Shown one piece after another: positions 9,347 through 18,338 of a stretch of 64,000 nucleotides of DNA (position 1 is its first letter; every line of letters begins with the position of its first letter). Source of the stretch: Massilia phyllostachyos (GTDB lineage Bacteria > Pseudomonadota > Gammaproteobacteria > Burkholderiales > Burkholderiaceae_D); NCBI RefSeq assembly GCF_021044825.1, contig NZ_JAJNOC010000002.1, forward strand, positions 496,001 through 560,000, in the 5' to 3' direction. Made by a program: the position numbers and the translations under genes. The notes under the pieces are model-generated. The model did no database searches, had not been told where the DNA came from, and worked only from the letters and a program-made list of their open reading frames with translations.

Positions 9347-10224
9347 ACGCCGTGACCTTCTCCCGCCGCAACGGCGGCTTCACTTTCGTCGAGATGATCG
9401 TCGTGATCGTCATCATCGGCATCGTCGCCGGCATCGTCGCCGTGTTCATCCGCGCGCCGATCCTCGGCTACACCGAAAGCGTCGACCGCGCCGCCGTCAC
9501 CGACGAAGCCGACCTGGCATTGCGCCGCATGGCGCGCGACCTGCGCCTGGCGCTGCCGAACAGCGTGCGCGTCACGGCGAACGGCAACGCCGTCGAGTTC
9601 CTGCTGTCCTCGACCGGCGGACGCTATCTCTCGGTCGACGACGACGTGGCGGGCCTGCCCTTCCTCGACTTCGACAACGCGGCCAGCACGACCTTCACAG
9701 CCATCGGCGGAACCCAGCGTCCGATCCAGGCCGGCAACTTCATCGTCGTCTACAACCTGGGCGACGGCATCGCGCCTTCGGAAGCCTACAACTTTCCCGC
9801 CGGCCCCGCGAACGTCAACATCGCCCAGGTCACGGCGGTGGCGCCCGGGGCCGACAACACCTCGGTCGTGACGCTGGCGAGCAATGCCTTCGCCCAGCAA
9901 GCGGTGCCGATGCCGTCGCCCAACCGCCGCTTCCAGGTGGTGACCACGCCGGTCACCTATCTGTGCACCCAGCTCGCGGACGGCAGCCTGGGCCTGGTGC
10001 GTTACTGGAACTACCCGATCAGCGCCGTGCAGTACGCGCGGCCGCAGGGCAGCTCGCGCCAGGCGATGGTCGCCGGCCACGTGGCCAGCTGCAACAACGT
10101 ATTTCAGTACGGCGCCGCGGCCTCGCGCGCCAGCGCCCTGGTCATCCTCAACCTCTCGCTGCGCACGCGCGACAGCGGCGTGGTGAACCTGGTGCACCAG
10201 GTCCACGTCGACAACACCCCATGA
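9343..10224 (+). CDS. mshO: minor prepilin MshO-like
   Basis: 293 residues from ATG 9343, overlapping the mshD stop by 4 bases (ATGA). Residues about 10-30 are NGGFTFVEMIVVIVIIGIVAGIVA, with Glu+5 kept although Phe-Val replaces the usual Leu-Ile. The protein is large for a pilin, as expected of a PulJ/GspJ-like minor pilin; it has two cysteines (TYLCT and ASCNN) in the C-terminal third. The following gene again overlaps by ATGA, so mshD-O-P-Q look translationally coupled. Confidence 0.85.
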   Translation: MNAVTFSRRNGGFTFVEMIVVIVIIGIVAGIVAVFIRAPILGYTESVDRAAVTDEADLALRRMARDLRLALPNSVRVTANGNAVEFLLSSTGGRYLSVDDDVAGLPFLDFDNAASTTFTAIGGTQRPIQAGNFIVVYNLGDGIAPSEAYNFPAGPANVNIAQVTAVAPGADNTSVVTLASNAFAQQAVPMPSPNRRFQVVTTPVTYLCTQLADGSLGLVRYWNYPISAVQYARPQGSSRQAMVAGHVASCNNVFQYGAAASRASALVILNLSLRTRDSGVVNLVHQVHVDNTP

Positions 10225-10691
10225 GCGCCATGCACGCCCGTTCCCGCTTCCATCCGCGCCGTCTTGTCCGCAGCGCCGGTGTCGGCATCATCACCGCGGT
10301 GTTCCTGCTGATCGTGCTGGCCGGGATCGGCGTCGCCGCGGTGCGCATCTTCACCGCGCAGCAGGTCACGTCCAGCCTCGACCTCGACGGCGCGCGCGCC
10401 TACCAGGCCGCGCGCGCCGGCATCGAATGGGGCTTGTTCCAGCAGCTGCGCAACAGTAATTGCGCGAGCAGGACCTTCGCCATGCCGGCGGACAGCGTGC
10501 TGGCGAACTTCACGGTGTCGGTGACCTGCACGCCCGTCCCGGGCCCCGCGGACAGCAGCGGCAACAGCGCCAATACCACCCGCTGGCGCATCGAATCGAT
10601 CGCCTGCAACCAGCCGAAGAACGGCGCGTGCACCACCACGCCCGTCGCCCATCCGGACTTCGTGCAGCGCCGCCTCGAGGTGCAGGTATGA
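10221..10691 (+). CDS. mshP: MshP-like pilus assembly protein (PilX/GspK-type N-terminus)
   Basis: 156 residues from ATG 10221 (ATGA overlap with mshO); a second ATG at 10230 is also possible. A basic leader (RFHPRRLVRSAG) precedes a single hydrophobic helix VGIITAVFLLIVLAGIGVAAVRI. The usual Glu+5 is missing, which is typical of MshP/PilX/GspK-like proteins that cap the pilus. The body begins with an AYQAARAGIEWG helix, the PilX_N signature, and has several cysteines. It overlaps mshQ by ATGA. Confidence 0.85.
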   Translation: MSAMHARSRFHPRRLVRSAGVGIITAVFLLIVLAGIGVAAVRIFTAQQVTSSLDLDGARAYQAARAGIEWGLFQQLRNSNCASRTFAMPADSVLANFTVSVTCTPVPGPADSSGNSANTTRWRIESIACNQPKNGACTTTPVAHPDFVQRRLEVQV

Positions 10692-13600
10692 AGCGCATCC
10701 TGCTCCTGCTGTGGGCGCTGGCCGCGCTGTTGGCCGGACCTGCGCGCGCCGACACCAATATGGGGCTGTACAAGAGCTTCACCGGCACCGTCAACTTCGC
10801 CGGCACCCAGGTGACCCTGCGCGACCGCAGCAGCGGCGCCAGCGCCTGCAAGGTCTCGGCCGAAAGCACCGCGCAGAGCGCGACCCTGACACTGCCGAGC
10901 GGCTATGCGGTGGTCTCGGCCCAGCTGTACTGGGCCGGTTCCGGCAGCGCCGACGCCACCGTCACGATGAACAGCAAGAGCGTCACCGCCCCGAGCAGCC
11001 GCATCTACACCTCGGCGACCATCGGCGGCGGCCTGAATTATTTTTCGGCGGCGGCCGACGTGACCGACCTGGTCAAGCTCAAGGGCGGCGGCACCTATAC
11101 CTTTTCCGGCCTGAGGGTCTCGAGCGGCAGCCCCTGGTGCGAGCGCAGCGCGGTGCTGGGCGGCTTCGCGCTGGTGGTGGTCTATTCGCAGAAGGACGAG
11201 ACCTACCGCACCCTCAACCTGTACGAGGGCTTCCGCGCGATGCTCAACAGCGAGGTGCGCCTCGACATGGCGAACTTCCGGGTGCCGGACAACGTGCAAT
11301 CGACCTCGGTCGGCCGCTTCGGCCACATCGTGTGGGAAGGGGACTCCGACCTCGCGCAGCAGGGCGAGTCGCTGACCTTCTACAACTACACGCTGACGCA
11401 AAGCACCTACGGCCCCTCGGGCAACAACTTCAACTCGAAGAGCAGCATCAATTCGGACACCAACTCGCTCGGCATCGACTTCGACGCCTACAGCATGACC
11501 GGCTGGCCGGCCAGACTCAATGCCGTTTCGGCCGTGTTCAAGACCGGCGGCGACATGGTGCTGCTCAACGCCGCGCTGCTCGCGGTACCGAGCACGCCCG
11601 CGGCCGACCTCTCGGTCGACCTGGTGCGCACCACCGAGCTGCGTCCCGGCGCGCTCGCGACGTATACCGCTACCGTCACGAACAACGGCCCCGGCGTCGA
11701 AACAGGCCCCTTCAAGGTCACGCTGACATTGCCGGCGGGCCTGAGCTACAACTCCTTCAGCGGCGCCAACTGGAGCTGCACCGGTTCCGGCACCACCGCC
11801 ACCTGCACCTATACCGGCGCGCTGGCCAACGGCGCCAAGACGGCGCTGACGCTGAAGGCGACCGTCGCCAGCAACGCCACCGGCAGCAAGACCACGGGCG
11901 TCACCGTGGTCGGCAACAACGACCCGGCCGCGGGCAACGACAGCAGCAGCGAGACCGGCACCGTGGTCGCCGCCACCGGCACCTCCTATGTGTACACGAC
12001 GCGCGAATGCAATGTCGGCGAGATCGTCAGCACCGACGCCGGCTGCCCGCTGTTCGACGGCCCGGTGGTGGCCGGCGCCACGCCCAAGATCTTCGTCACC
12101 GCGGTGGACGCCAACAACAAGGCGCGCGCGGTGAACAATACGGTGAACCTGAATGTGGCGATGGGCTGCGTGAACCCGCCTGGCCCGGGCACGGTGCAGC
12201 CGACCGCCTCCGGCTACAAGCTGCCGGCCTGCGTGGCCGACACCAGCGTGCCGAATTCCGCCACCACCGACACGAAAATCTGGACCGCCTTCCCGGTCAC
12301 CTTCCCGACCAACAAAGCGTCGGTCGGCTACGACTTCCAGTACCTGGATGCCGGCTCGGTCAAACTCTACCTGAGCACCAACGGCACCGCCGCGACCAGC
12401 ACGCGCAGCAGCACGCAATTCGTCTCGATGCCGTCCTCCCTGCGGCTCACGGTCAAGAACGCCGAGGGCCAGCTCAATCCGGGCGCGGTCGGCCTGGCCG
12501 GCAACGGCTTCGTGCGCGCCGGCGAAAACTTCACGATCCAGGCCGAGGCGATGAGCGCCGGCGCCAATCTGGTGCCGCTGCCCAGCTTCGGCAAGGAGAC
12601 CGGCAATGGACGGCCGACCCTGGTCAACACCGTGGTGAACCGGCTCGATGCGATCGCGAGCGGCGCCGACAAGGAAGAGCCGACCCAGCTCGAGGGCGAC
12701 TTCCCGAGCAGCGGCGCCTTCACCGGCACCCAGTTCTCCTGGAGCGACGTGGGCAGCTTCAGCCTCAAGACCTCGCTCGACGACTACCTCGGCGAAAAGC
12801 CGAACGCCTTCGGCAGCCAGAACGTGGGGCGCGTCTATCCGGCCTCGTACAAGACCGAGGCCGGCCCCGGCTTCGACTGCCTGCCGCACATGAACTGCCC
12901 CTCGGTCGGCCTGGCCGCGATCAGCGACGCCATCTATTCGCAGCAGCCCTTCAACGCCACCATCATCGCGCTCGACGAGAACGGCAAGGAATTGCCGAAC
13001 TTCGATTCGGCGCGCTATCCGAGCCTGGTGCCGAAGCTGACCCTGGCCGCGGTCGACGCCCCGGGCACCGGAGTCTCGTTCGGGACCAGGTACACGCCGG
13101 GCTTCGTCGATACCGCCGCCGCCGCCACCACCCGCGCGGTGCAGTTCGGCCTCGGCGCCCAGTTCGGCGCCGACGCCGCCAAGACCGCCTGGGCCGGGCC
13201 GACCGCGGTCTACCTGCGCGCCACCTCGGACGACGTGCGCATGGGGACCAAGGTCGTCACCACCTCGGTGCAGGACGACGTCGGCGAATCGGAAGAGGGC
13301 GGCATCATGGTGGTCAACGGCCGCCTGGCGATCGACAACGTGATCGGGTCGGAACTGCTCAAGACCCCGGTGCCGATGCGGGCGCAGTACTGGAACGGCA
13401 AGAATTGGGAGAACAACACTTCGTTCAGCACCGACACCTTGCTCAAGACCGAGCAGGCCGTGTTCAGCGCCTGCACCAACCGGCTGCAGACCACAAATTC
13501 CGCGGGCGCGCGCGTGTGCGACACGGCGGCCGTCAAGGCGGCCGGCGCCGGCGCCTTCGCGGTCGGCGCCGGCGTCGGCAAGTACCTGCTGGCGCCGACC

Positions 13601-13726
13601 GGCGCCGGCCGCGTCGGCAGCGTGCGCATCAGGATGAACACGCCGGCCTGGCTGCCCAGCATGTACGGCCAGATCACGATCGGCGCCTATAAAAGTCCAG
13701 TGATTTACATCCGTGAAGTCTACTGA
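10688..13726 (+). CDS. mshQ: MshQ-like large secreted pilus-associated protein
   Basis: 1012 residues with a Sec signal peptide (about residues 1-20, MKRILLLL...ARA). An N-terminal beta-rich region of about 280 residues carries several cysteines. It is followed near residues 310-410 by a DUF11-type CARDB/Ig-like domain (NNGPGVETGPFKVTL and WSCTGSGTTATCTYTG). The C-terminal 600 residues match the DUF6701-type end of MshQ proteins (YTTRECNVGEIV, then long Thr/Ser-rich beta sheet). This is the usual last gene of the MSHA structural block and probably an exposed tip or adhesin-like component; function has not been firmly established for the family. Confidence 0.85.
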   Translation: MKRILLLLWALAALLAGPARADTNMGLYKSFTGTVNFAGTQVTLRDRSSGASACKVSAESTAQSATLTLPSGYAVVSAQLYWAGSGSADATVTMNSKSVTAPSSRIYTSATIGGGLNYFSAAADVTDLVKLKGGGTYTFSGLRVSSGSPWCERSAVLGGFALVVVYSQKDETYRTLNLYEGFRAMLNSEVRLDMANFRVPDNVQSTSVGRFGHIVWEGDSDLAQQGESLTFYNYTLTQSTYGPSGNNFNSKSSINSDTNSLGIDFDAYSMTGWPARLNAVSAVFKTGGDMVLLNAALLAVPSTPAADLSVDLVRTTELRPGALATYTATVTNNGPGVETGPFKVTLTLPAGLSYNSFSGANWSCTGSGTTATCTYTGALANGAKTALTLKATVASNATGSKTTGVTVVGNNDPAAGNDSSSETGTVVAATGTSYVYTTRECNVGEIVSTDAGCPLFDGPVVAGATPKIFVTAVDANNKARAVNNTVNLNVAMGCVNPPGPGTVQPTASGYKLPACVADTSVPNSATTDTKIWTAFPVTFPTNKASVGYDFQYLDAGSVKLYLSTNGTAATSTRSSTQFVSMPSSLRLTVKNAEGQLNPGAVGLAGNGFVRAGENFTIQAEAMSAGANLVPLPSFGKETGNGRPTLVNTVVNRLDAIASGADKEEPTQLEGDFPSSGAFTGTQFSWSDVGSFSLKTSLDDYLGEKPNAFGSQNVGRVYPASYKTEAGPGFDCLPHMNCPSVGLAAISDAIYSQQPFNATIIALDENGKELPNFDSARYPSLVPKLTLAAVDAPGTGVSFGTRYTPGFVDTAAAATTRAVQFGLGAQFGADAAKTAWAGPTAVYLRATSDDVRMGTKVVTTSVQDDVGESEEGGIMVVNGRLAIDNVIGSELLKTPVPMRAQYWNGKNWENNTSFSTDTLLKTEQAVFSACTNRLQTTNSAGARVCDTAAVKAAGAGAFAVGAGVGKYLLAPTGAGRVGSVRIRMNTPAWLPSMYGQITIGAYKSPVIYIREVY

Positions 13727-13755
13727 CAACGGAAAATGATCAGAACGCCGATAAA

Positions 13756-13790
13756 GCCGATATTTTTTCTGAGCTTTTCGGCAATTTTTT
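13756..13790 (+). terminator. weak terminator-like hairpin after mshQ
   Basis: A short GCCGA/TCGGC stem with a long loop (13756-13782) is followed by AATTTTTT at 13783-13790. The stem is only 5 pairs, so this is marginal. It lies between the mshQ stop and the mshI promoter-like dyad, where a transcript end would make sense. Confidence 0.3.
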
Positions 13791-13803
13791 AGCCCGTTTG
13801 ACG

Positions 13804-13825
13804 AGTCTTGACTATAATCAAGACT
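13804..13825 (+). promoter_or_regulatory. perfect dyad spanning a TATAAT box upstream of mshI
   Basis: AGTCTTGA (13804-13811) and its exact reverse complement TCAAGACT (13818-13825) flank CTATAA, so the TATAAT hexamer at 13813-13818 sits in the centre. No good -35 is found at 16-18 bases; the nearest TTGACG (13798) is only 9 bases away. The arrangement suggests an activator-dependent or repressor-controlled promoter for the mshI-N block, starting about 45 bases before ATG 13871. It could also be an RNA hairpin, but no T-run follows. Confidence 0.5.
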
Positions 13826-13870
13826 TTGCCGGACCCCTCATTCACCCGCGAACAGGACCTCGTTCGATCG

Positions 13871-14809
13871 ATGCGTTTTTTTAAGAAAGCCAGGAAAAAA
13901 GACGGGTGGCTGACCATCGCCGTCCAGCGCGACGGCGTGGCCGCGACCAGCGTCAAGCGCGGCGCCGACGGCAAGCCGGTCGTGCGCTTCGCCCACTTCC
14001 TGCCGGGCCAGGTCGATGCGGGCGCGCTGGAAAAGGCCGGCCGCGAAGGCCAGGCCAACGCCTATCATTGCGCGACCCTGCTCGGCGCCGGCGAGTACCA
14101 GCTGCTCTCCGTCGAATCGCCCAATGTGCCAAAGGAAGAACTGCGCACCGCGATCCGCTGGCGCCTGAAGGACCTGCTCGACTTTCCGGTGGCCGATGCG
14201 ACCGTGGACGTGCTCGAGATCCCGGTCGATGCCGGCGCCGGCGCGCGGGCCCAGGGTTCGGTGTTCGCGGTGGCGGCGCGCAACAGCGTCATCAAGCCGC
14301 GCCAGCAACTGTTCCTCGATGCGAAGATCGCGCTGAGCGTGATCGACATTCCCGAGATGGCGCAGCGGAACATCTCGGCCATGCTGGAGCCGGAAGGGCG
14401 CGGCGTCGCCATGCTGTCGTTCGGGACGGACGGCGGCCTGCTGACGGTGTCCTACCGCGGCGAACTGTACCTGTCGCGCCGGGTCGACATCGGCCTCGAT
14501 CTGCTGCTCGATGCGGACCACGAGCGCAAGCATGCGGCGTTCGACCGCATCACTCTCGAGCTGCAGCGTTCGCTCGACCACTTCGAGCGCCAGTTCTCCT
14601 TCATCAGCGTGTCGAAGCTGGTGCTGGCGCCGTCCGACATCACCGGCCTGGACGAATACCTGTCGAGCAATCTCTACATGCCGGTCGAGTCGATCGACCT
14701 GGCCTCGGTGTTCGATTTCGGCCGCACGCCCGAGCTGCTCGACAAGGCGCAGCAGGGACGCTTCTTCCTGCCGCTGGGCGCCGCGTTGCGTGCGGAGGAC
14801 GGCGCATGA
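13871..14809 (+). CDS. mshI: MSHA biogenesis protein MshI (PilM-like)
   Basis: About 312 residues. ATG 13871 is the best start: the frame is open further up only through TTG 13808, which lies inside the promoter-like dyad. The N-terminus MRFFKKARKKDGWLTIAVQRDGVA resembles the actin-like start of PilM/MshI proteins, and the region around residue 75-110 (E-S-P-N-V-P-K-E-E-L-R-T-AIRWRLKDLLDFPV) is the conserved MshI/PilM signature. It would be the cytoplasmic actin-like partner of the PilN-type protein encoded next. No clear Shine-Dalgarno lies at the ideal distance. It overlaps the next gene by ATGA. Confidence 0.88.
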   Translation: MRFFKKARKKDGWLTIAVQRDGVAATSVKRGADGKPVVRFAHFLPGQVDAGALEKAGREGQANAYHCATLLGAGEYQLLSVESPNVPKEELRTAIRWRLKDLLDFPVADATVDVLEIPVDAGAGARAQGSVFAVAARNSVIKPRQQLFLDAKIALSVIDIPEMAQRNISAMLEPEGRGVAMLSFGTDGGLLTVSYRGELYLSRRVDIGLDLLLDADHERKHAAFDRITLELQRSLDHFERQFSFISVSKLVLAPSDITGLDEYLSSNLYMPVESIDLASVFDFGRTPELLDKAQQGRFFLPLGAALRAEDGA

Positions 14810-15468
14810 CTTTACGGAACCCCCAGCAGATCAATCTCTTTAACCCGGCCTTCCAGCCGCAGAAGCAGCTCCTCACCGCGCCGATGATGGGCGTGGCGCT
14901 GCTGGTGCTGGTGGCCGGCATCGCGGGTCTTGCGGTGACCGGCAAGGCGCACACCGCGCGCCTGCAGGAAGAGGCCGACCATGGCGCCACCCAGCTCGCG
15001 CGCAAGCAGGCGCGCCTGGCGTCGGTGAACGCCGAATTCGCGCCGCGCGGCAAATCCAGCGAGCTGGCCACGCAATTGGTGGAAGCGGACGCCCAGCTGG
15101 CCGCGCTGCGCCACGTGTCCGGTGTGCTCGAGCGCGGCGAACTGGGCGACAGCGCCGGCTTCGCCGGCTACTTCAAGGCCTTCGCGCGCCAGAGCGTGCA
15201 GGGCCTGTGGCTGACGTCGGTGAGCATCGCCGGCAAGGACATCGGCCTCAAGGGCCGCACCACGGACCCGGCGCTGGTACCCGGCTATATCGGGCGCCTG
15301 ACCCAGGAGCCGCTGTTGCAGGGCAAGGCCTTCTCCAGCCTGCAGATCGGCCAGGCCGCGCCGGTCGAGACCCAGGGCGCCGACGGCAAGCCGGTGAAAA
15401 GCGCCGCGCCCTACGTCGAGTTCAGCCTGCAGTCGGTGCCGGACGCGAAACCGGAGGGGCAGCCATGA
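14806..15468 (+). CDS. PilN-like pilus assembly protein
   Basis: 220 residues. The N-terminal cytoplasmic motif NPQQINLFNPAFQPQ is the PilN/MshI2 peptide that docks on the PilM-like partner. One transmembrane helix (about 27-47, MMGVALLVLVAGIAGLAVTG) is followed by a periplasmic coiled coil and a small alpha/beta domain. Position between mshI and mshJ supports the role in the inner-membrane alignment complex. ATGA overlaps at both ends couple it to its neighbours. Confidence 0.85.
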   Translation: MTLRNPQQINLFNPAFQPQKQLLTAPMMGVALLVLVAGIAGLAVTGKAHTARLQEEADHGATQLARKQARLASVNAEFAPRGKSSELATQLVEADAQLAALRHVSGVLERGELGDSAGFAGYFKAFARQSVQGLWLTSVSIAGKDIGLKGRTTDPALVPGYIGRLTQEPLLQGKAFSSLQIGQAAPVETQGADGKPVKSAAPYVEFSLQSVPDAKPEGQP

Positions 15469-16181
15469 GCCCGAGCCTGAAACAGCGCATGACCCAGTTG
15501 GGCGCGCGCATCGACGCGATGTCGCTGCGCGAGCGCGCCCTGATGTTCGCGGCCGCCGTGGCGGTGCTCGGCTTCGCCGGCCAGCAGCTGGTGCTGGCGC
15601 CGATCTACCGCGCCCAGGAAGCGCTGCAGCAGACCATCGAACAGCAGCGCAACAATATCGCCGGCATCGACGCCGAGATCACGGCCAAGGTCACCGCCTA
15701 CCAGAACGACCCGGACGCCGCCTCGCGCGCGCGCCTGGTGGCGGTCAAGCGCGAGAGCAGCCAGCTGGCCGATTCGCTGCTGGCGATGGAAAACGGCTTG
15801 GTGCCGCCGGAGCGCATGGCGCCGCTGGTGGACGCCATCCTGCGCGCCAACGGCCGCCTGCAGCTGGTCTCGATGCGCACGCTGCCGGTGGAGACGATCT
15901 CGGGCCGCGCCGCCAGCGCCGGCGCGGCCGCCACTGCCGCACCTGCCGCCACGCCTGCCGCGCAGGACGGCCGGGCCCCCGACATGCTGTACCGCCACGG
16001 CGTCGAAGTGACCGTGCGCGGCAATTATCTCGACATGGTGAATTACATGAGCGCGCTCGAAGCGATGCCGACCCGGCTGTTCTGGGGCAAGGCGCAGCTC
16101 GACGTGGAGGAATATCCGGCCTCCCGCCTGACGCTCACGCTCTATACCCTGAGCCTGGACCGGAATTGGATGAAGCTGTGA
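15465..16181 (+). CDS. mshJ: MSHA biogenesis protein MshJ (PilO-like)
   Basis: 238 residues: short cytoplasmic N-terminus, one membrane helix at about 23-43 (RALMFAAAVAVLGFAGQQLVLAP), a periplasmic coiled coil to about 110, an Ala-rich linker (AASAGAAATAAPAATPAAQ) and a C-terminal ferredoxin-like domain with RHGVEVTVRGNYLDMVNYMSALE, the PilO/GspM signature. It pairs with the PilN-like protein in the periplasm. It overlaps the next gene through GTGA. Confidence 0.88.
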   Translation: MSPSLKQRMTQLGARIDAMSLRERALMFAAAVAVLGFAGQQLVLAPIYRAQEALQQTIEQQRNNIAGIDAEITAKVTAYQNDPDAASRARLVAVKRESSQLADSLLAMENGLVPPERMAPLVDAILRANGRLQLVSMRTLPVETISGRAASAGAAATAAPAATPAAQDGRAPDMLYRHGVEVTVRGNYLDMVNYMSALEAMPTRLFWGKAQLDVEEYPASRLTLTLYTLSLDRNWMKL

Positions 16182-16546
16182 AAATCCTGAACCTGACGAT
16201 CCTGGCAGCGCTGATGCTGTCCACCCACACCGCCGGCGCCCAGGCGCTGCTCGACCCCACCCGTCCGCCGGCCACGCTCGGCGTGCGGGGTGACGCCGCC
16301 GCCGCCGGCGCCGACGGCATGCCGCGCCTGCAGTCGGTGCTGATCTCGCCGCGTCAGGGCGGACGCCACGTCGCCGTGATCGACGGCGAGACCGTGCGCC
16401 TGGGCGACAACTACAAGGGCGCGCGCGTGGCGCGCATGACCCAGAGCGAGGTGGAACTCAGGCGCGGCAACGAACGCCAGGTGCTGCGCCTCGAGCCTTC
16501 CGCGCTGCCGCCCGTGGCGGGCGCCGGCATCCAATCGCTCAACTGA
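16178..16546 (+). CDS. mshK: MSHA biogenesis protein MshK (PilP/GspC-like)
   Basis: 122 residues from GTG 16178, whose GTGA overlaps the mshJ stop. Signal peptide or anchor at residues 1-21 (ILNLTILAALMLSTHTAGAQA), then LLDPTRPPA, the conserved start of MshK and GspC-like proteins, and a small beta domain (LQSVLISP, AVIDGETVRLGD). It would link the inner-membrane complex to the MshL secretin in the periplasm. Length is typical of MshK. Confidence 0.85.
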   Translation: MKILNLTILAALMLSTHTAGAQALLDPTRPPATLGVRGDAAAAGADGMPRLQSVLISPRQGGRHVAVIDGETVRLGDNYKGARVARMTQSEVELRRGNERQVLRLEPSALPPVAGAGIQSLN

Positions 16547-16568
16547 AGCCAGACACCTGAAGCCAGAC

Positions 16569-18338
16569 ATGCGAACATTTTTCCTCACTCCGCTCGCCCT
16601 GTGCGCCGCCCTCCTGATGGCGGGCTGCCAGACCGCGAACAACAACGCGACCTACGACGCGGTCAAGCGCGAGATGGCCAAGGCCAACAGCCAGCCGGCC
16701 GCCACCCCGGCGGTCGACGACGCCGTCGCCAACGCGCTGCTGCCGCCGGCCAGCGCGCTCGCCACCCAGCTGCCGAAGGCCCGTCCCGCGCTGGAAGAGC
16801 GCTTCAACGTCTCCTTCAACAACGTCCCGGCCCAGCAGTTCTTCCGCTCGATCGTGGCCGGCACCCGCTACAATATGCTGGTGCATCCGGACGTGAGCGG
16901 CAGCATCAGCGCCAACCTGAAGGACGTGACCCTGGTCGAGACGCTGGAAGCGGTCAAGGAGATGTACGGCTACGACTACAAGATCGACGGCGCCCGCATC
17001 ACGATCCGCCCGCTGACCATGCAGACCCGGATGTTCCATGTGAACTACCTGGTCGGGCAGCGCCGCGGCGCCTCGAACCTGCGCGTCACCTCGACCTCGG
17101 TGGCGGACGTCGGCCCCACCGGCTCGGGCGGCAACGGCGTCAACGGCCAGAACGTCAACAACAACCAGCCCAACAACAACAACGGCAACCCGAACGGCGC
17201 CACCCAGGTGCAGATGGAGCGCACCGACGTCAACACGACTTCGCTGAGCGACTTCTGGGCCGACCTCAAGGCCTCGGTCGAGGCCATCGTCGGCTCGAAG
17301 GAGGGCGGGCGCAGCGTGGTGATCAGCCCGCAGTCGGGCGTGGTCGTGATCCGCGCCATGCCGGATGAGCTGCGCAACGTCGACATGTACCTGAAGGCGA
17401 CCCAGCTGTCGGTCGACCGCCAGGTGATCCTGGAAGCGAAGATCCTCGAGGTGGAGCTGAACGACAGCTTCCAGAGCGGCATCAACTGGGCCTCGTTCGC
17501 CTCGTTCCGCGGCTCGCACCCGAACCGGGTGTCGAGCGGCATGATCTCGCCGGGCGCGAACCTGGCGCCGCTGCCGTACGACGGCAGCCAGCCGCCCCTG
17601 ATCAACAACGGCAGCGGCCTGTCGGCCAGCACCGGTTTCTCGCTGTCGCAGGCGGCGGAAGCGGCCGGCTCGCTGTTCGGCTTCGCCTTCCAGACCAATA
17701 ACTTCGCGGCCTTGATCACCTTCCTGGAATCGCAGGGCAGCGTGCACGTGCTGTCCTCGCCGCGCGTGGCCGCGATGAACAACCAGAAGGCGGTGCTCAA
17801 GATCGGCACCGACGAGTTCTACGTCACCGGCGTGACCAGCAACATCAACAGCACCGCGACCGGCAACACGATCACGCCGAGCGTGACCCTGCAGCCCTTC
17901 TTCTCGGGCGTGGTGCTGGACGTGACGCCGCAGATCGACGACAAGGGCAACATCCTGCTGCACGTGCACCCCTCGGTCAGCCAGGTCACCACCGTCAACA
18001 AGGGCGTCAATCTCGGCACCGCCGGCACCCTGAACCTGCCGCTGGCGGCGTCGGCGACCTCGGAACTGGACAGCATCGTGCGCGGCCAGAACGGGCGCGT
18101 GGTCGCGATCGGCGGCCTGATGCGCCAGGCCTCGACCGGCGACACCGACCAGCTGCCGGGCGCCGACAAGATCCCGGTGCTGGGCGCGCTGTTCCGCAAC
18201 AAGAACCGGGTCAACCAGAAGCGCGAGCTGGTGGTGCTGATCAAGCCGACCATCGTCGAAGGCGCCAGCGACTGGAGCCAGGACCTGCTCGACACCACGC
18301 GCCGCATCGACGAGCTGGCGCCGAAGGGCCGTCCGTAA
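16569..18338 (+). CDS. mshL: MSHA secretin MshL
   Basis: 589-residue outer-membrane secretin lipoprotein. A signal peptide ends in the lipobox LMAGC with Cys20 as the acylated residue. An N-terminal STN/N0 domain (about 75-150, FNVSFNNVPAQQFFRSIV) is followed by an N1-type segment with an Asn-rich linker at about 195-220. The C-terminal secretin core carries VILEAKILEVELNDSFQSGINW (about 285-305) and LVVLIKPTIV near the end. Small loop and Asn-tract are family-typical, not a frameshift. The TAA overlaps the ATG of mshM by one base. Confidence 0.95.
   Translation: MRTFFLTPLALCAALLMAGCQTANNNATYDAVKREMAKANSQPAATPAVDDAVANALLPPASALATQLPKARPALEERFNVSFNNVPAQQFFRSIVAGTRYNMLVHPDVSGSISANLKDVTLVETLEAVKEMYGYDYKIDGARITIRPLTMQTRMFHVNYLVGQRRGASNLRVTSTSVADVGPTGSGGNGVNGQNVNNNQPNNNNGNPNGATQVQMERTDVNTTSLSDFWADLKASVEAIVGSKEGGRSVVISPQSGVVVIRAMPDELRNVDMYLKATQLSVDRQVILEAKILEVELNDSFQSGINWASFASFRGSHPNRVSSGMISPGANLAPLPYDGSQPPLINNGSGLSASTGFSLSQAAEAAGSLFGFAFQTNNFAALITFLESQGSVHVLSSPRVAAMNNQKAVLKIGTDEFYVTGVTSNINSTATGNTITPSVTLQPFFSGVVLDVTPQIDDKGNILLHVHPSVSQVTTVNKGVNLGTAGTLNLPLAASATSELDSIVRGQNGRVVAIGGLMRQASTGDTDQLPGADKIPVLGALFRNKNRVNQKRELVVLIKPTIVEGASDWSQDLLDTTRRIDELAPKGRP

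Noticed and set aside
10400..13729. Very long open frame on the minus strand opposite mshQ (over 1,100 codons)
   Set aside because: It is the antisense shadow of a high-GC gene, with no ribosome site, biased composition rich in Arg/Gly/His, and no motif; the plus strand has the recognisable MshQ product.
17130..17200. Asn-rich stretch in mshL as a possible frameshift or repeat artefact
   Set aside because: The frame continues into the secretin core on both sides and such linkers are common in secretins.
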